From NCBI RefSeq assembly GCF_900116715.1, contig NZ_FPBM01000004.1, positions 248,001 through 312,000 of the forward strand: a stretch of DNA of 64,000 nucleotides, given 5' to 3'. The first letter of the stretch is position 1; each line of letters starts with the position of its first letter. Position numbers and translations under genes: made by a program. This DNA is from Polaromonas sp. YR568 (GTDB lineage Bacteria; Pseudomonadota; Gammaproteobacteria; Burkholderiales; Burkholderiaceae_C). This document shows positions 8,346 through 16,123 of the stretch, in pieces. The notes below the pieces were generated by a model, which worked only from the letters and a program-made list of their open reading frames with translations, was not told the origin of the DNA and ran no database searches.

Positions 8346-9089
8346 ATGAAACCGCTTGAAAACAAAGTCGCGCTGGTCACGGGCGCGGCAGGCACCATGG
8401 GCCTGGCCGTCGTCAAGGCCTTGCTGGAAGACGGCTGCAAGGTCGCGATGGTGGATGTGAGCCATGAGCGCAACCGCGCGCTCGCGCATGAACTGGGTCA
8501 GCACGCCTTGCCGTTCTCGTTTGACATCAGCGATCCTGTTGCCGTCGGCGAAGGCCATGCGCTCATCGTCAAGGCCTTCGGGCCGGTCGACATCCTTGTC
8601 AACAACGCCGGGATTTTGTCAAACAACAAAATTGAAGCTACCGAGGCCAATGAATGGCGGCGTGTGATGGGGGCCAATCTCGACGGCGCGTTTTATCTTG
8701 CGCAGCAGGTGGTGCCGGCGATGAAGGCGAGGCGCTTCGGCCGCATCATCAACACCAGCTCTTTGGCCGCCAAGACCGGCGGGTTGACGGCGGGCACGGC
8801 GTATTCGGTGTCCAAGGGCGCTATGAGTGCATTGACTTTTTCGCTGGCACGAGAGCTCGCGTCTTTTGGCGTCACGGCCAACGCCGTCGCGCCGGCCTAT
8901 GTGAAGACACCCATGATCACCGAACAGCTGACTGAAGAGCAGCGACAGAAGTTGCTGAAAGATATCCCCGTCGGCCGCTTTTGTGAACCCGAGGAGTTTG
9001 CCCACGTGGTGCGCTTCCTCGCTTCGCCGCTATCGGGCTTTATCACCGGCGAAATCATTGACTTGAATGGTGGCTTGCTGATGGACTAG
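8346..9089 (+). CDS. SDR family oxidoreductase (FabG-like)
   Basis: A 247-residue classical short-chain dehydrogenase. The nucleotide-binding motif is VTGAAGTMGLAVVKAL (residues 11-26), the NNAG motif is VNNAGILSNNK, and the catalytic Ser-Tyr-Lys set lies in INTSSLAAKTGG and TAYSVSKGAM. The C-terminal FITGEIIDLNGGLLMD is typical of FabG-like NAD(P)H enzymes. It is the seventh plus-strand gene of the rpiR-iolC-transporter operon. The role is probably oxidation of a hydroxyl on the imported polyol or on a breakdown intermediate; the exact substrate cannot be read from sequence. Confidence 0.9.
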   Translation: MKPLENKVALVTGAAGTMGLAVVKALLEDGCKVAMVDVSHERNRALAHELGQHALPFSFDISDPVAVGEGHALIVKAFGPVDILVNNAGILSNNKIEATEANEWRRVMGANLDGAFYLAQQVVPAMKARRFGRIINTSSLAAKTGGLTAGTAYSVSKGAMSALTFSLARELASFGVTANAVAPAYVKTPMITEQLTEEQRQKLLKDIPVGRFCEPEEFAHVVRFLASPLSGFITGEIIDLNGGLLMD

Positions 9090-9143
9090 GCAGGGAAAGC
9101 CCTTTCTCTGTCTATCCGCTTTGCGCCCACAATTTCACCATCC

Positions 9144-9953
9144 ATGAGCATCACACCCCAGATTGATTTCAGCAGTGCGCTTTCAGGTTTGTTCGACCTG
9201 CGAGGAAAAACCGCGTATGTGCCAGGCGGCTACGGCGGCATTGGCGAAGCCATTGCCTGGGGCCTGGCGATGGCGGGCGCGCGGGTGGCGGTGTCGGGCC
9301 GCGACAAAGACAAGGCTGACGCCGTGGCCGCGGCGCTGCGCGCAGCGGGGCACGAGGCCATGGGTCTGGCCATGGATGCGCACTCGGTGCCGCAGATGCA
9401 GGCTTCCGTCGACGCGGTAGCGCAGCAGTGGGGCGGCCTCGATATCCTGATGAACTGCGTCGGCATGCAACGCGAGCAGGCCTTGCTGGAGGTGACCGAG
9501 GAAGCCTTTGACGAAGTGCTGCAGGTCAACCTCAAGGCGGCGATGTTTCTGGCGCAAGCCGTCGCCAAAAAACAGATTGAAGGCGGCAAGGGCGGCGCAC
9601 AGGTGCATCTGCTGTCGGTGCGCGCTCAGCTGGGTTTGCGCGGCCGCGGTTATTCGGCTTACAGCAGCAGCAAGGGCGGTCTGGTCATGCTGATCCGCCA
9701 GCATGCGAGTGAACTCGCGCCGCACGGCATTACCGTCAACGGCATTGCGCCCACCGTGGTGCAAACCGAGATGGCGCGCCACTGGCTGGAGAACCCCGAG
9801 ACGCGCAAGCAGGTGCTGGAGCGCATTCCCTTGGGCCGGGTGGCCGACCCGCAGGACGTGGCCGGTGCGGCGGTGTTTTTTGCAGCGCCCGCGTCGCGCT
9901 TCGTCACCGGACAGGTGCTTTACCTGGACGGCGGCATCACTGCCTCCCAATAG
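9144..9953 (+). CDS. SDR family oxidoreductase, second copy in operon
   Basis: A 269-residue short-chain dehydrogenase, divergent from the preceding one. The glycine motif is PGGYGGIGEAIAWGL instead of the usual TGxxxGIG, and the NNAG position reads MNCVGMQ, so the cofactor site is slightly atypical. The catalytic set is LLSVRAQLGL and GYSAYSSSKGGLV, and the C-terminus FVTGQVLYLDGGITASQ is standard. It is 54 bases after the first SDR. Families resembling gluconate 5-dehydrogenase and 2-deoxygluconate 3-dehydrogenase fit the inferred polyol operon, but this is inference. It ends three bases before the convergent aminotransferase stop, closing the operon. Confidence 0.88.
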   Translation: MSITPQIDFSSALSGLFDLRGKTAYVPGGYGGIGEAIAWGLAMAGARVAVSGRDKDKADAVAAALRAAGHEAMGLAMDAHSVPQMQASVDAVAQQWGGLDILMNCVGMQREQALLEVTEEAFDEVLQVNLKAAMFLAQAVAKKQIEGGKGGAQVHLLSVRAQLGLRGRGYSAYSSSKGGLVMLIRQHASELAPHGITVNGIAPTVVQTEMARHWLENPETRKQVLERIPLGRVADPQDVAGAAVFFAAPASRFVTGQVLYLDGGITASQ

Positions 9954-9956
9954 GCT

Positions 9957-11150
9957 TCAGCGCTTTCCGGCCAGCGCCGCAACGGCATGCTGCATGCCGC
10001 CGCTGCCGATGGGAGTGCCCTGCACCCGCATCGCCGCTTCCACACCCGCCAGGCAACCGAGGATCATGGCCGGGTTCATGTCGCCCAGGTGGCCGATGCG
10101 GAATGTGCGGCCCGCCAAGGGCCCAAGGCCGCCCGCAATCGCCACCTGAAATTGTTCACGCGCAATTGTGCGCAGGGCTTCGGGGTCAATGCCGGCAGCA
10201 ACGGACACCGTAGTGACCGAGACCGAGCGCGCCGCCGGTTCGCGCACAAACAGCCACAGCGCACCGCCCTCGCTCCAGGCATCGACAGCGGCATGCACCG
10301 CGCCGGCAATCAGCTGGTGGCGGGCGATGACTTCTTCGACGCCTTCATGAAAGATCAGCCCCAGTGCGGCCTCCAGGCCAAAGAGCAAGCTTTGCGGCGG
10401 CGTGCCGCAAAATTTCCGGTAACAAAGCGGGCTTTGCCGCCGTGCCCAGTCCCAGTAGAACCGGGGCGTGGGGTTGGCGGCGGCGACTTTCATCGCGGCG
10501 GCGTCGGCAGCCACAAAGGCCAGGCCCGGCGGCACCATCAGGCCTTTTTGCGATGCGCCCAGCACCACGTTGGCGCCCACCGCGTCCATCGCAAAGGGCG
10601 CTGCACCCAGCGATGCGACCACATCCACCACCAGCAGTGCGGGGTGCGCAGCGGCGTCCAGCACCTGCCGAATTCGGGCAGGGTCGCTGGTCATGCCGCT
10701 GGCGGTATCGGTGTGCACCACAAATACGGCCACGATGGCATGCGCCGTGTCGGCGCGCAGTGCGGCTTCAATGGCCGCTACGTCAATCGGGTAGCCCTCG
10801 CGCCAGGGCGTGCGGATGACGTTCGCACCCATGGCCTCGGTCTGTATGGCCCAGGATTCGGAGAAGTGCCCTGTGCCCGCGATCAGCACTTGCTGGCCGG
10901 GCGCCAGCAGATTGGCGATCACCGCCTCCCATGCGCCGTGGCCGTTGCAGGCATACATAAAGACGTCGGCATCTCTTGTTTGCAGCAGCGCCTTGAGGCC
11001 GTTTTCGCAGGCCTGGATCACTACATCGAGCCGCGGATCCGCCAGGTCCATGGGCTGGCGCCGCATCGCGTCCATGACCTCATCCGGCACTCGCGTGGGC
11101 CCGGGTGAATGGAGGAAGCGATGGCCGGGGATGCGTTTATGAGGCGTCAT
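9957..11150 (-). CDS. Class V aminotransferase (alanine-/serine-glyoxylate aminotransferase-like)
   Basis: A 397-residue PLP enzyme of the AGXT/SGAT group. It begins with the family opening FLHSPGPTRVPDEVMDAM, and the PLP-lysine site is GASQKGLMVPPGLAFVA near residue 200. GHGAWEAVIANLL near residue 70 is the cofactor-phosphate-binding region, and VVDVVASLGA contains the conserved Asp of the PLP ring contact. Such enzymes move amino groups between small amino acids (Ser, Ala) and glyoxylate, or pyruvate in related members. It is convergent with the SDR operon (three-base gap) and nine bases downstream of the EamA gene stop region, so it may be co-transcribed with EamA on the minus strand. Confidence 0.88.
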   Translation of the reverse strand: MTPHKRIPGHRFLHSPGPTRVPDEVMDAMRRQPMDLADPRLDVVIQACENGLKALLQTRDADVFMYACNGHGAWEAVIANLLAPGQQVLIAGTGHFSESWAIQTEAMGANVIRTPWREGYPIDVAAIEAALRADTAHAIVAVFVVHTDTASGMTSDPARIRQVLDAAAHPALLVVDVVASLGAAPFAMDAVGANVVLGASQKGLMVPPGLAFVAADAAAMKVAAANPTPRFYWDWARRQSPLCYRKFCGTPPQSLLFGLEAALGLIFHEGVEEVIARHQLIAGAVHAAVDAWSEGGALWLFVREPAARSVSVTTVSVAAGIDPEALRTIAREQFQVAIAGGLGPLAGRTFRIGHLGDMNPAMILGCLAGVEAAMRVQGTPIGSGGMQHAVAALAGKR

Positions 11151-11159
11151 GCCGAAAAA

Positions 11160-12056
11160 TTATGCGCCTGCGGGCTTGCGGTTGACCAGCACAATGCCCG
11201 CCGCCACCGTGGCCAGCGCCACCAGCAGGCCGGTGGTGACGCTTTCCTTGAGCCACAGCGCGCCGAAGAGCAAGGCAAACAAAGGGGTGAAAAACACAAA
11301 CACCGAAATCTTGGTGGCGGGGTAACGGCCCAGCATCCACATCCAGAGCAGGTAGCTTGCAAACGCGCCGATCACGGTTTGCAGCAGCAAGGAGGTAACG
11401 GCAAAGGGGCTGAAATGCCACGACCACTGCTCGCCCAGGTACAGCGACAAGAACGGGAACACTGCGGCGCTGACCGCCAGCTGGTAGAAGAGCAGCTTCT
11501 CGGGCGAGATGTTGACCAGTTTGGTCGCGCGAATCACCACCGTGGTCAGGCCCCACAACATGCCGGCGGCCAGCGCCAGCAGGTCGCCGCGCGCCGTCGA
11601 CGCATGGTCGCCGGTGAAGCCTTCACGCAGCGCAAACACCACGGCGGCGAAAGCGCAAAACAGGCCCACCCACTGCAGGCCGCGCAGCCGCTCGGACTTC
11701 ACCCACAGCGGCACCAGCAGCGCCACCCAGAAGGGCGAGGTGTACAAAAACACCGTGAGGCGCGAGGCGCTGGTGTACTGCAGGCCCACGTAGATACAGG
11801 CAAACTCCGCACCGAACAGGGCGCCTGCCAGCAAGCCGGCTTTGAGCGAGCCGTCACCGCGGAATAGCGGAATTTTTCGCCACAGGCACCACAGCCACAG
11901 CAAGGCCGTGGCGCCCACCAGCCGCAGCGATGCCTGGAACATGGGCGGTATCTCACTGATGGTGGCTTTGATCAGCACCTGCTGCAGGCCCCAGAACAGG
12001 CAGCATCCCAGCAGCAGGGTCATGGCGAGGGTGTCGAGATGGGTCTTGCGTGTCAT
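11160..12056 (-). CDS. EamA/DMT family transporter
   Basis: A 298-residue drug/metabolite transporter with two EamA repeats and about ten helices. It starts LLLGCCLFWGLQQVLIKATI, with the repeat-1 Trp-Gly-x-x-Phe-like segment, and the second half shows AAGMLWGLTTVVIRATKLVN followed by WMLGRYPATKISVFVFFTP. These are exporters of amino acids, nucleosides or other metabolites. The gene is upstream of the aminotransferase on the same strand with nine bases between them, so co-transcription is likely. A metabolite produced by that enzyme is a possible cargo, but the sequence does not identify it. Confidence 0.88.
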   Translation of the reverse strand: MTRKTHLDTLAMTLLLGCCLFWGLQQVLIKATISEIPPMFQASLRLVGATALLWLWCLWRKIPLFRGDGSLKAGLLAGALFGAEFACIYVGLQYTSASRLTVFLYTSPFWVALLVPLWVKSERLRGLQWVGLFCAFAAVVFALREGFTGDHASTARGDLLALAAGMLWGLTTVVIRATKLVNISPEKLLFYQLAVSAAVFPFLSLYLGEQWSWHFSPFAVTSLLLQTVIGAFASYLLWMWMLGRYPATKISVFVFFTPLFALLFGALWLKESVTTGLLVALATVAAGIVLVNRKPAGA

Positions 12057-12116
12057 CGGTGAAGGGCCTGGAAACTCGGGGCGTGAAAGCTGCGGCGCCG
12101 GCGTGCGGCATCGCTT

Positions 12117-12635
12117 TTACAGCGGATGCTCGGTATAAAACTTGCCGCCGTGAAACAGCAGTGGCGCGGCGCCGGCGCGGTGGGTGCAACGCTCTACCTC
12201 GCCGACAAAAATCACATGGTCGCCTTCTTCATAGCGGCTGCGGTTAAAGCATTCAAAGCTGGCGGCCGCGCCGTCCAGCAGCGGTGCGCCGCTGGCGCCG
12301 TCGGTATAGGCCACGCCTTGCCAGCGGTCTGCGCGCCCGCTGGCAAAACGTTCCGCCAGTTCTTTCTGGTCGGCCGCGAGGATGTTGATTGCGTAATGTG
12401 AGCCGGTGCTGAGCGCGGGCATGGAGCCCGCGGCCTGCGCCAGGCTCCAGAGCACCAGGGGCGGTTGCAACGAGACTGAGTTGAAGGAGTTGGCGGTCAG
12501 CCCGACCAGCACGCCTGCGGGCGTGCGTGCGGTGACGATGGTGACCCCGGTGGCGAACATTGCCAGCGAGGCCCTGAACTCCCGCTGGGAAAAGCTGGGA
12601 CGGCTCGCTTGGCGAGGGGTGGCAGGAGTCGGCAT
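12117..12635 (-). CDS. Flavin reductase family protein
   Basis: A 172-residue flavin reductase-like (PF01613 type) protein. After a short tail it reads EFRASLAMFATGVTIVTA, then LVGLTANSFNSVSLQPPLVL, the FMN-binding signature, and HVIFVGEVERC near the C-terminus. Members supply reduced FMN or FAD to two-component monooxygenases, but no oxygenase gene is adjacent. The ATG at 12635 is preferred since the longer reading (start 12734) adds an Ala/Pro-rich leader without family similarity and overlaps the divergent peptidase start. No clear Shine-Dalgarno precedes it. It is 60 bases upstream of the EamA gene on the same strand. Confidence 0.88.
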   Translation of the reverse strand: MPTPATPRQASRPSFSQREFRASLAMFATGVTIVTARTPAGVLVGLTANSFNSVSLQPPLVLWSLAQAAGSMPALSTGSHYAINILAADQKELAERFASGRADRWQGVAYTDGASGAPLLDGAAASFECFNRSRYEEGDHVIFVGEVERCTHRAGAAPLLFHGGKFYTEHPL

Positions 12636-12732
12636 AGAAGGGTAATTTAACTGAAGCGGCCCAGGCCCATGCGCGGCAGGGTCTGGGCTACCGGCTGCAA
12701 ACCGCCTTGCCGCGACGGTTAAACTCGCGGGC

Positions 12733-13605
12733 ATGCCGTTTACCCGTTCAGCCTTCTGGTCGATTGCTATCTATTTAGTAGCTACCCACGCTCATGCCAA
12801 TTCGCCTTGCGCCGAATATGCCGCAAAGCTGCCGAATGTGAAGCGGGACTTGTGCGAGGCGGCCCAGCTGCAGCCGGCGGGGCCGCGATCGGTGAACGGG
12901 CAGGCGCTGTGGGTGCGCGACGTCAAGCCGGATAACGCGACCTTGCGCGTGCTGGTGGTGGGGGCTATCCACGGCGACGAGTTGTCCTCCGGCGCGGTGG
13001 CGCTGCACTGGATCCAGATGGCGGCCCAGCCCCCGGTGGATGCGCCCCAGGTGATTCACTGGCGCTTTGTGCCGGTGCTCAATCCCGACGGCGTGCTGTC
13101 CAAGCCGCCGCGTCGCGTCAATGCGCACGGCGTGGACTTGAACCGCAACTTCCCCACACCCAACTGGGAGCGCGACGCCAAGGTCTACTGGGAAAAACGC
13201 ACCGGCAAAGACCCGCGCCGCTGGCCCGGCCCTAAGCCGCTGTCAGAACCCGAATCGCGTTTTCTGCACGAGCAGATGCAAAGCTTCAAGCCCCAGCTCA
13301 TCGTCAGCATCCATGCGCCTTATGGGGTTCTCGACTTTGACGGCCCGTCCGTTCCGCCCTCCAGGCTGGGGCGCCTCTATCTTGACCAGGTCGGCATCTT
13401 CCCCGGCTCATTGGGCAACTACGGCGGCATCCACAAAGGCGTGCCGGTCGTGACCATCGAGTTGCCCAACTCCACCCGCACGCCGCTGGATGCCGAGATG
13501 CGGCAGATGTGGCTGGACTTGCTGCGCTGGGTGCATGAAAAAGTTGCCGTGCAAAACGGCGTCGCGCCAGGCATGCCGGCGCCCACATCCCATCGCGCGC
13601 CCTGA
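12733..13605 (+). CDS. M14 family zinc carboxypeptidase / murein peptide amidase-like, exported
   Basis: A 290-residue secreted M14 metallopeptidase. A signal peptide spans residues 1-22 (SIAIYLVATHAHA) and appears to be cut after AHA. Zinc ligands are visible as GAIHGDE (His80, Glu83) and the later SIHAP histidine; the arginine-rich substrate pocket is DLNRNFPTPNW, and the catalytic glutamate lies in TIELPNS. The layout resembles MpaA, which trims the gamma-D-Glu-diaminopimelate bond in murein peptides, but MpaA is cytoplasmic, so a periplasmic relative is more likely. The bases encoding residues 11-22 match a dispersed intergenic repeat, so this N-terminus may be recent. Divergent flavin reductase start is 97 bases upstream. 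Confidence 0.87.
   Translation: MPFTRSAFWSIAIYLVATHAHANSPCAEYAAKLPNVKRDLCEAAQLQPAGPRSVNGQALWVRDVKPDNATLRVLVVGAIHGDELSSGAVALHWIQMAAQPPVDAPQVIHWRFVPVLNPDGVLSKPPRRVNAHGVDLNRNFPTPNWERDAKVYWEKRTGKDPRRWPGPKPLSEPESRFLHEQMQSFKPQLIVSIHAPYGVLDFDGPSVPPSRLGRLYLDQVGIFPGSLGNYGGIHKGVPVVTIELPNSTRTPLDAEMRQMWLDLLRWVHEKVAVQNGVAPGMPAPTSHRAP
12764..12798 (+). repeat. Dispersed repeat copy lying inside a signal-peptide coding sequence
   Basis: The stretch begins TTGCTATCTATTTAGTAGCT and continues CCCACGCTCATGCC. It follows the same plan (TTGCTAT, a spacer, TAGCT, then a GCGC/ACGC-rich part) as the copies at 36986 and 60387, which are intergenic. Here it encodes residues 11-22 of the M14 peptidase, including the hydrophobic core and cleavage site of its signal peptide. 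Similarity was judged by eye. Confidence 0.5.
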
Positions 13606-13646
13606 GTTTCCGCAGGGCTGCCGAAGCTTTAAGCGACCTGGGCAGC

Positions 13647-13934
13647 CTAGAGCTTCTTGTAGGCGCGATCCATTTCCACGCTCTTGCTCGTGTCTTTCAC
13701 GCCGCGCTGCACATCGCGCCCGGCTTGTTTGACGACCGGATTGGGCTTGTCGTTGGTCATGTCCACCGACTGGTCGCGGTCGTGCGGCAATTGCAGGCTG
13801 GCTTCGACAGCGCTGTCTTTCGGGCTCTCCGGCTGCTCCGGGCGTGAGCGTTGTTCGCGCGGTTCCTTCGCCGGCATGCCTTTGCTGGATGCGGCCTGGG
13901 TGGTGCTGTTCGGGGGCGTGTTTTTTCGGGTCAT
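13647..13934 (-). CDS. Small hydrophilic hypothetical protein
   Basis: A 95-residue protein with no transmembrane segment or signal peptide and a composition rich in Pro, Ser, Glu, Arg and Lys (SSKGMPAKEPREQRSRPEQP), suggesting intrinsic disorder in the first 60 residues. The last third, QAGRDVQRGVKDTSKSVEMD, looks helical and better ordered. I do not recognise a family. The ATG at 13934 is chosen over a GTG at 13940. It stands alone between the M14 peptidase (convergent) and the MFS gene, with short gaps on both sides. That a single good reading frame survives in this gap supports a real gene, but expression is unproven. Confidence 0.65.
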   Translation of the reverse strand: MTRKNTPPNSTTQAASSKGMPAKEPREQRSRPEQPESPKDSAVEASLQLPHDRDQSVDMTNDKPNPVVKQAGRDVQRGVKDTSKSVEMDRAYKKL

Positions 13935-14000
13935 GCGCACACTCTGCGCTCGCTACCGCGCCGCCCCTGTCAGCCCCTCAAGCCAGGGCCTGTAGGAAAT

Positions 14001-15182
14001 TCACTTGCCTTGCGGCGCGGGTGCCTGCCGCCACGAAGCGGCAGCACCCATGAGCAGCAGCGCGGGGCCCAGCCAGAGCCCGGCATTGAGCGAGCCAGTG
14101 CGGTCGGTGATCCAGCCGGCCAGCAGCGGCCCAATCGATTGGCCCAGCGAGAAGCTGGCCGTCAGCAGGGCCAGGCCCCAGGTGAGCGATGCAGTGGACA
14201 GGAGGCGCTGGGCCACGACGCTCACGGCGGCCGGCCCGGCCATAAAGCTGGCGCCAAAAATCAGCGCCGAGACGATAACGGCCCAGGGCTCGGGCCAGAC
14301 CAGCGCGGGCACTGTGCCCGCCGCCACGATGACGCAGACCAGCGCAAAGCCGTGCCCCGTTTTCAGCCGGCCCAGCAGCCGCCCCCACAGCGGGCTGGCC
14401 AGCAGCGAGGCGCCGCCAATCAGTGCAAAAAAGGTCATGGTCAGCCCGGCGCCAAAGCCCAGGCGCTGCAGCAGCGCGATCATGAAGGTCATGTAGCCGA
14501 CATAGCCCGCGCCGTAAAACAGGTTGGCCAGCAGGCTGGGGCCTATGGTCCGGCTCACCGGCGTGGCGGTTTCTGCTGGCCGGTCGGGTGCCGGCCGAAT
14601 GCACCGGCGCGCAGCCAGCCACGCCAGCGCCGAAGCCGCAAGAGAGCCCACGCCCATCAGCAGCCAGGCCAGGCGCCAGCTGGGCCCGGCGCCGCCGGCA
14701 TGGGCCAGCGGAATCAGGGTCCCGGCCAGGACAACACCCAGACCCGAGCCCGCAAAGTAAATCGACAACGCAGTCGCCGCCCGCCCCGGCATGGCGCTGG
14801 CCGCCAACGCGCTGCCCAGCACAAACGCCACGGCCGTGGCCAGGCCGCCGGCGGCGCGCACGCCCAGCAAAAGCGCAAAACTGGAAGGCCATGCCGTGGC
14901 CATCAGCGCCAGCGCGCTCGCCACCATAGCCACCGTGAAGACCTTGAGCCGGCCGAAGCGCGCGCCCAGCCAGGCGGCCAGCAGCGCACCCGCCAGGTAA
15001 CCGATGGCATTGCTGGTATTGAGTGCGCCGGCTTCGGCAAAGCTCCAGCCGAACTCGGCCCGCATGGAGGGCAGCAGCAAGGCGTAGGCAAAGCGTGAAA
15101 AGCCGAGCGCTACCAGCGGCGAGAGCGCCAGGCCCAGGGCCGCGCCCAGGCCCTGCCAGCGGCGGGGAGCATCCACCTGCAT
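14001..15182 (-). CDS. YbfB/YjiJ family MFS transporter
   Basis: A 393-residue, twelve-helix major facilitator protein of the YbfB/YjiJ group. The N-terminal signature GFSRFAYALLLPSMRAEFGW and the following NTSNAIGYLAGALLAAWLG are characteristic, with a second-half repeat FYGAGYVGYMTFMIALLQRL. The ATG at 15182 is chosen since it gives the family N-terminus; the reading frame is open a further 60 codons upstream into the GntR gene. It is 11 bases downstream of the GntR stop, so the two are one transcript, divergent from the racemase-Dpp operon. That makes it a likely alternative uptake or efflux route for the same compound or its product. Confidence 0.88.
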   Translation of the reverse strand: MQVDAPRRWQGLGAALGLALSPLVALGFSRFAYALLLPSMRAEFGWSFAEAGALNTSNAIGYLAGALLAAWLGARFGRLKVFTVAMVASALALMATAWPSSFALLLGVRAAGGLATAVAFVLGSALAASAMPGRAATALSIYFAGSGLGVVLAGTLIPLAHAGGAGPSWRLAWLLMGVGSLAASALAWLAARRCIRPAPDRPAETATPVSRTIGPSLLANLFYGAGYVGYMTFMIALLQRLGFGAGLTMTFFALIGGASLLASPLWGRLLGRLKTGHGFALVCVIVAAGTVPALVWPEPWAVIVSALIFGASFMAGPAAVSVVAQRLLSTASLTWGLALLTASFSLGQSIGPLLAGWITDRTGSLNAGLWLGPALLLMGAAASWRQAPAPQGK

Positions 15183-15193
15183 GGCAAAAAAAC

Positions 15194-15934
15194 TCAGGCG
15201 GGCCGCGTGAACAGCGCGACCAGGTCGATCTCGGGCGCGCTGGTGTCGCGCTGCAGCTTGACCTCGGCGCCGTGCAGGTGCGCGCTCATCAGCGTGCAGG
15301 CGCGTTCGCTGTCGCCGGTTTCCAGCGCCGTCAGGATGTCGTTGTGCTCGTCGAAGGAGCACACGTTGTGGCCCAGCGAGTCATACAGCGCAATCATCAG
15401 GGTGGTGCGCGCGATCAGGCTGCGCAGGATGTCTTCCAGCTCGGTATTGCCCAGCAGCCGGGCCACCTGCAGGTGGTATTCGCCCGACAGGCGCACCCAC
15501 TTGGACCACTCACCCGCGCTGTAGGCCGCGTGTTCCTGCTCGACCAGCTTGCGCACGGCTGCCAGCGATTCCGGCGAGGCCTTTTTGCCCAGCGCGCGAA
15601 TGATGCCGTTCTCAATCAGTTGCCGCGCCTCGAAGACCTGGCGCATTTCCTCGGGGCCGGGCTGCGCAATGATCGCGCCCTTGTTGTGCTGCAGCTCGAT
15701 GACCTTGTCGCCCGCCAGGCGCACAAACACCCGGCGCAGCAGCGAGCGGTTGACGCCGAAAGCCTCGCACAGCCGCGTCTCCACCAGCCGCGTGCCCGGC
15801 GGCAGGCGGTGCGACAGCACGGCCTCCACGATGGCGTGGCGCACGCGGTTTTCCTCGGCCAGCTCATTGAGAGAGGCTTCGGAAGGGGTGTCCTGGGAGG
15901 CGGTTGCGGGTGGGTTTTTTCGGGGTCGGGCCAT
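15194..15934 (-). CDS. GntR family transcriptional regulator, FCD (FadR-type) effector domain
   Basis: A 246-residue regulator. A winged HTH occupies roughly residues 28-95 (IVEAVLSHRLPPGTRLVETR, then the recognition segment FGVNRSLLRRVFVRLAGDKV), followed by an all-helical FCD domain (about 105-235, with FEARQLIENGIIRALG and HLHGAEVKLQRDTS). FCD proteins commonly bind organic acids with a metal and repress neighbouring catabolic operons. It is transcribed divergently from the racemase-Dpp operon and the shared spacer contains two ATTGTGACAAT sites that suit the GntR operator plan. It likely controls itself, the MFS gene and the operon from 16124. Confidence 0.9.
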   Translation of the reverse strand: MARPRKNPPATASQDTPSEASLNELAEENRVRHAIVEAVLSHRLPPGTRLVETRLCEAFGVNRSLLRRVFVRLAGDKVIELQHNKGAIIAQPGPEEMRQVFEARQLIENGIIRALGKKASPESLAAVRKLVEQEHAAYSAGEWSKWVRLSGEYHLQVARLLGNTELEDILRSLIARTTLMIALYDSLGHNVCSFDEHNDILTALETGDSERACTLMSAHLHGAEVKLQRDTSAPEIDLVALFTRPA

Positions 15935-16001
15935 GGCAATTCATTCAAACCAGGCTAGATGGTGCCACAAAATTTTCTTGACGGTCACCATTTATTCAAT
16001 T

Positions 16002-16012
16002 ATTGTGACAAT
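16002..16012. promoter_or_regulatory. GntR operator candidate, site 1 (ATTGTGACAAT)
   Basis: An 11-base palindrome with one central base, ATTGT-G-ACAAT. It matches the general GntR plan in which GT and AC half-sites flank a short spacer. It lies between the divergent GntR gene and the racemase, and an identical copy occurs 101 bases on. Confidence 0.5.
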
Positions 16013-16102
16013 CATTAAATTAAATGTGGCAATTAATTTGGCGATAAATCCCTGAAATACCCTGCTATCCCTCTATTGGTGCAGGAAACAGGTAAGCACC
16101 AA

Positions 16103-16113
16103 ATTGTGACAAT
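16103..16113. promoter_or_regulatory. GntR operator candidate, site 2 (ATTGTGACAAT)
   Basis: An exact second copy of the palindrome at 16002, ending 10 bases before the chosen racemase start at 16124. Position over the 5' end of the operon suits repression by blocking initiation or elongation. The spacing of 101 bases between sites is compatible with looping. Inferred only from position and symmetry. Confidence 0.5.
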
Positions 16114-16123
16114 CCGGGAAAAA

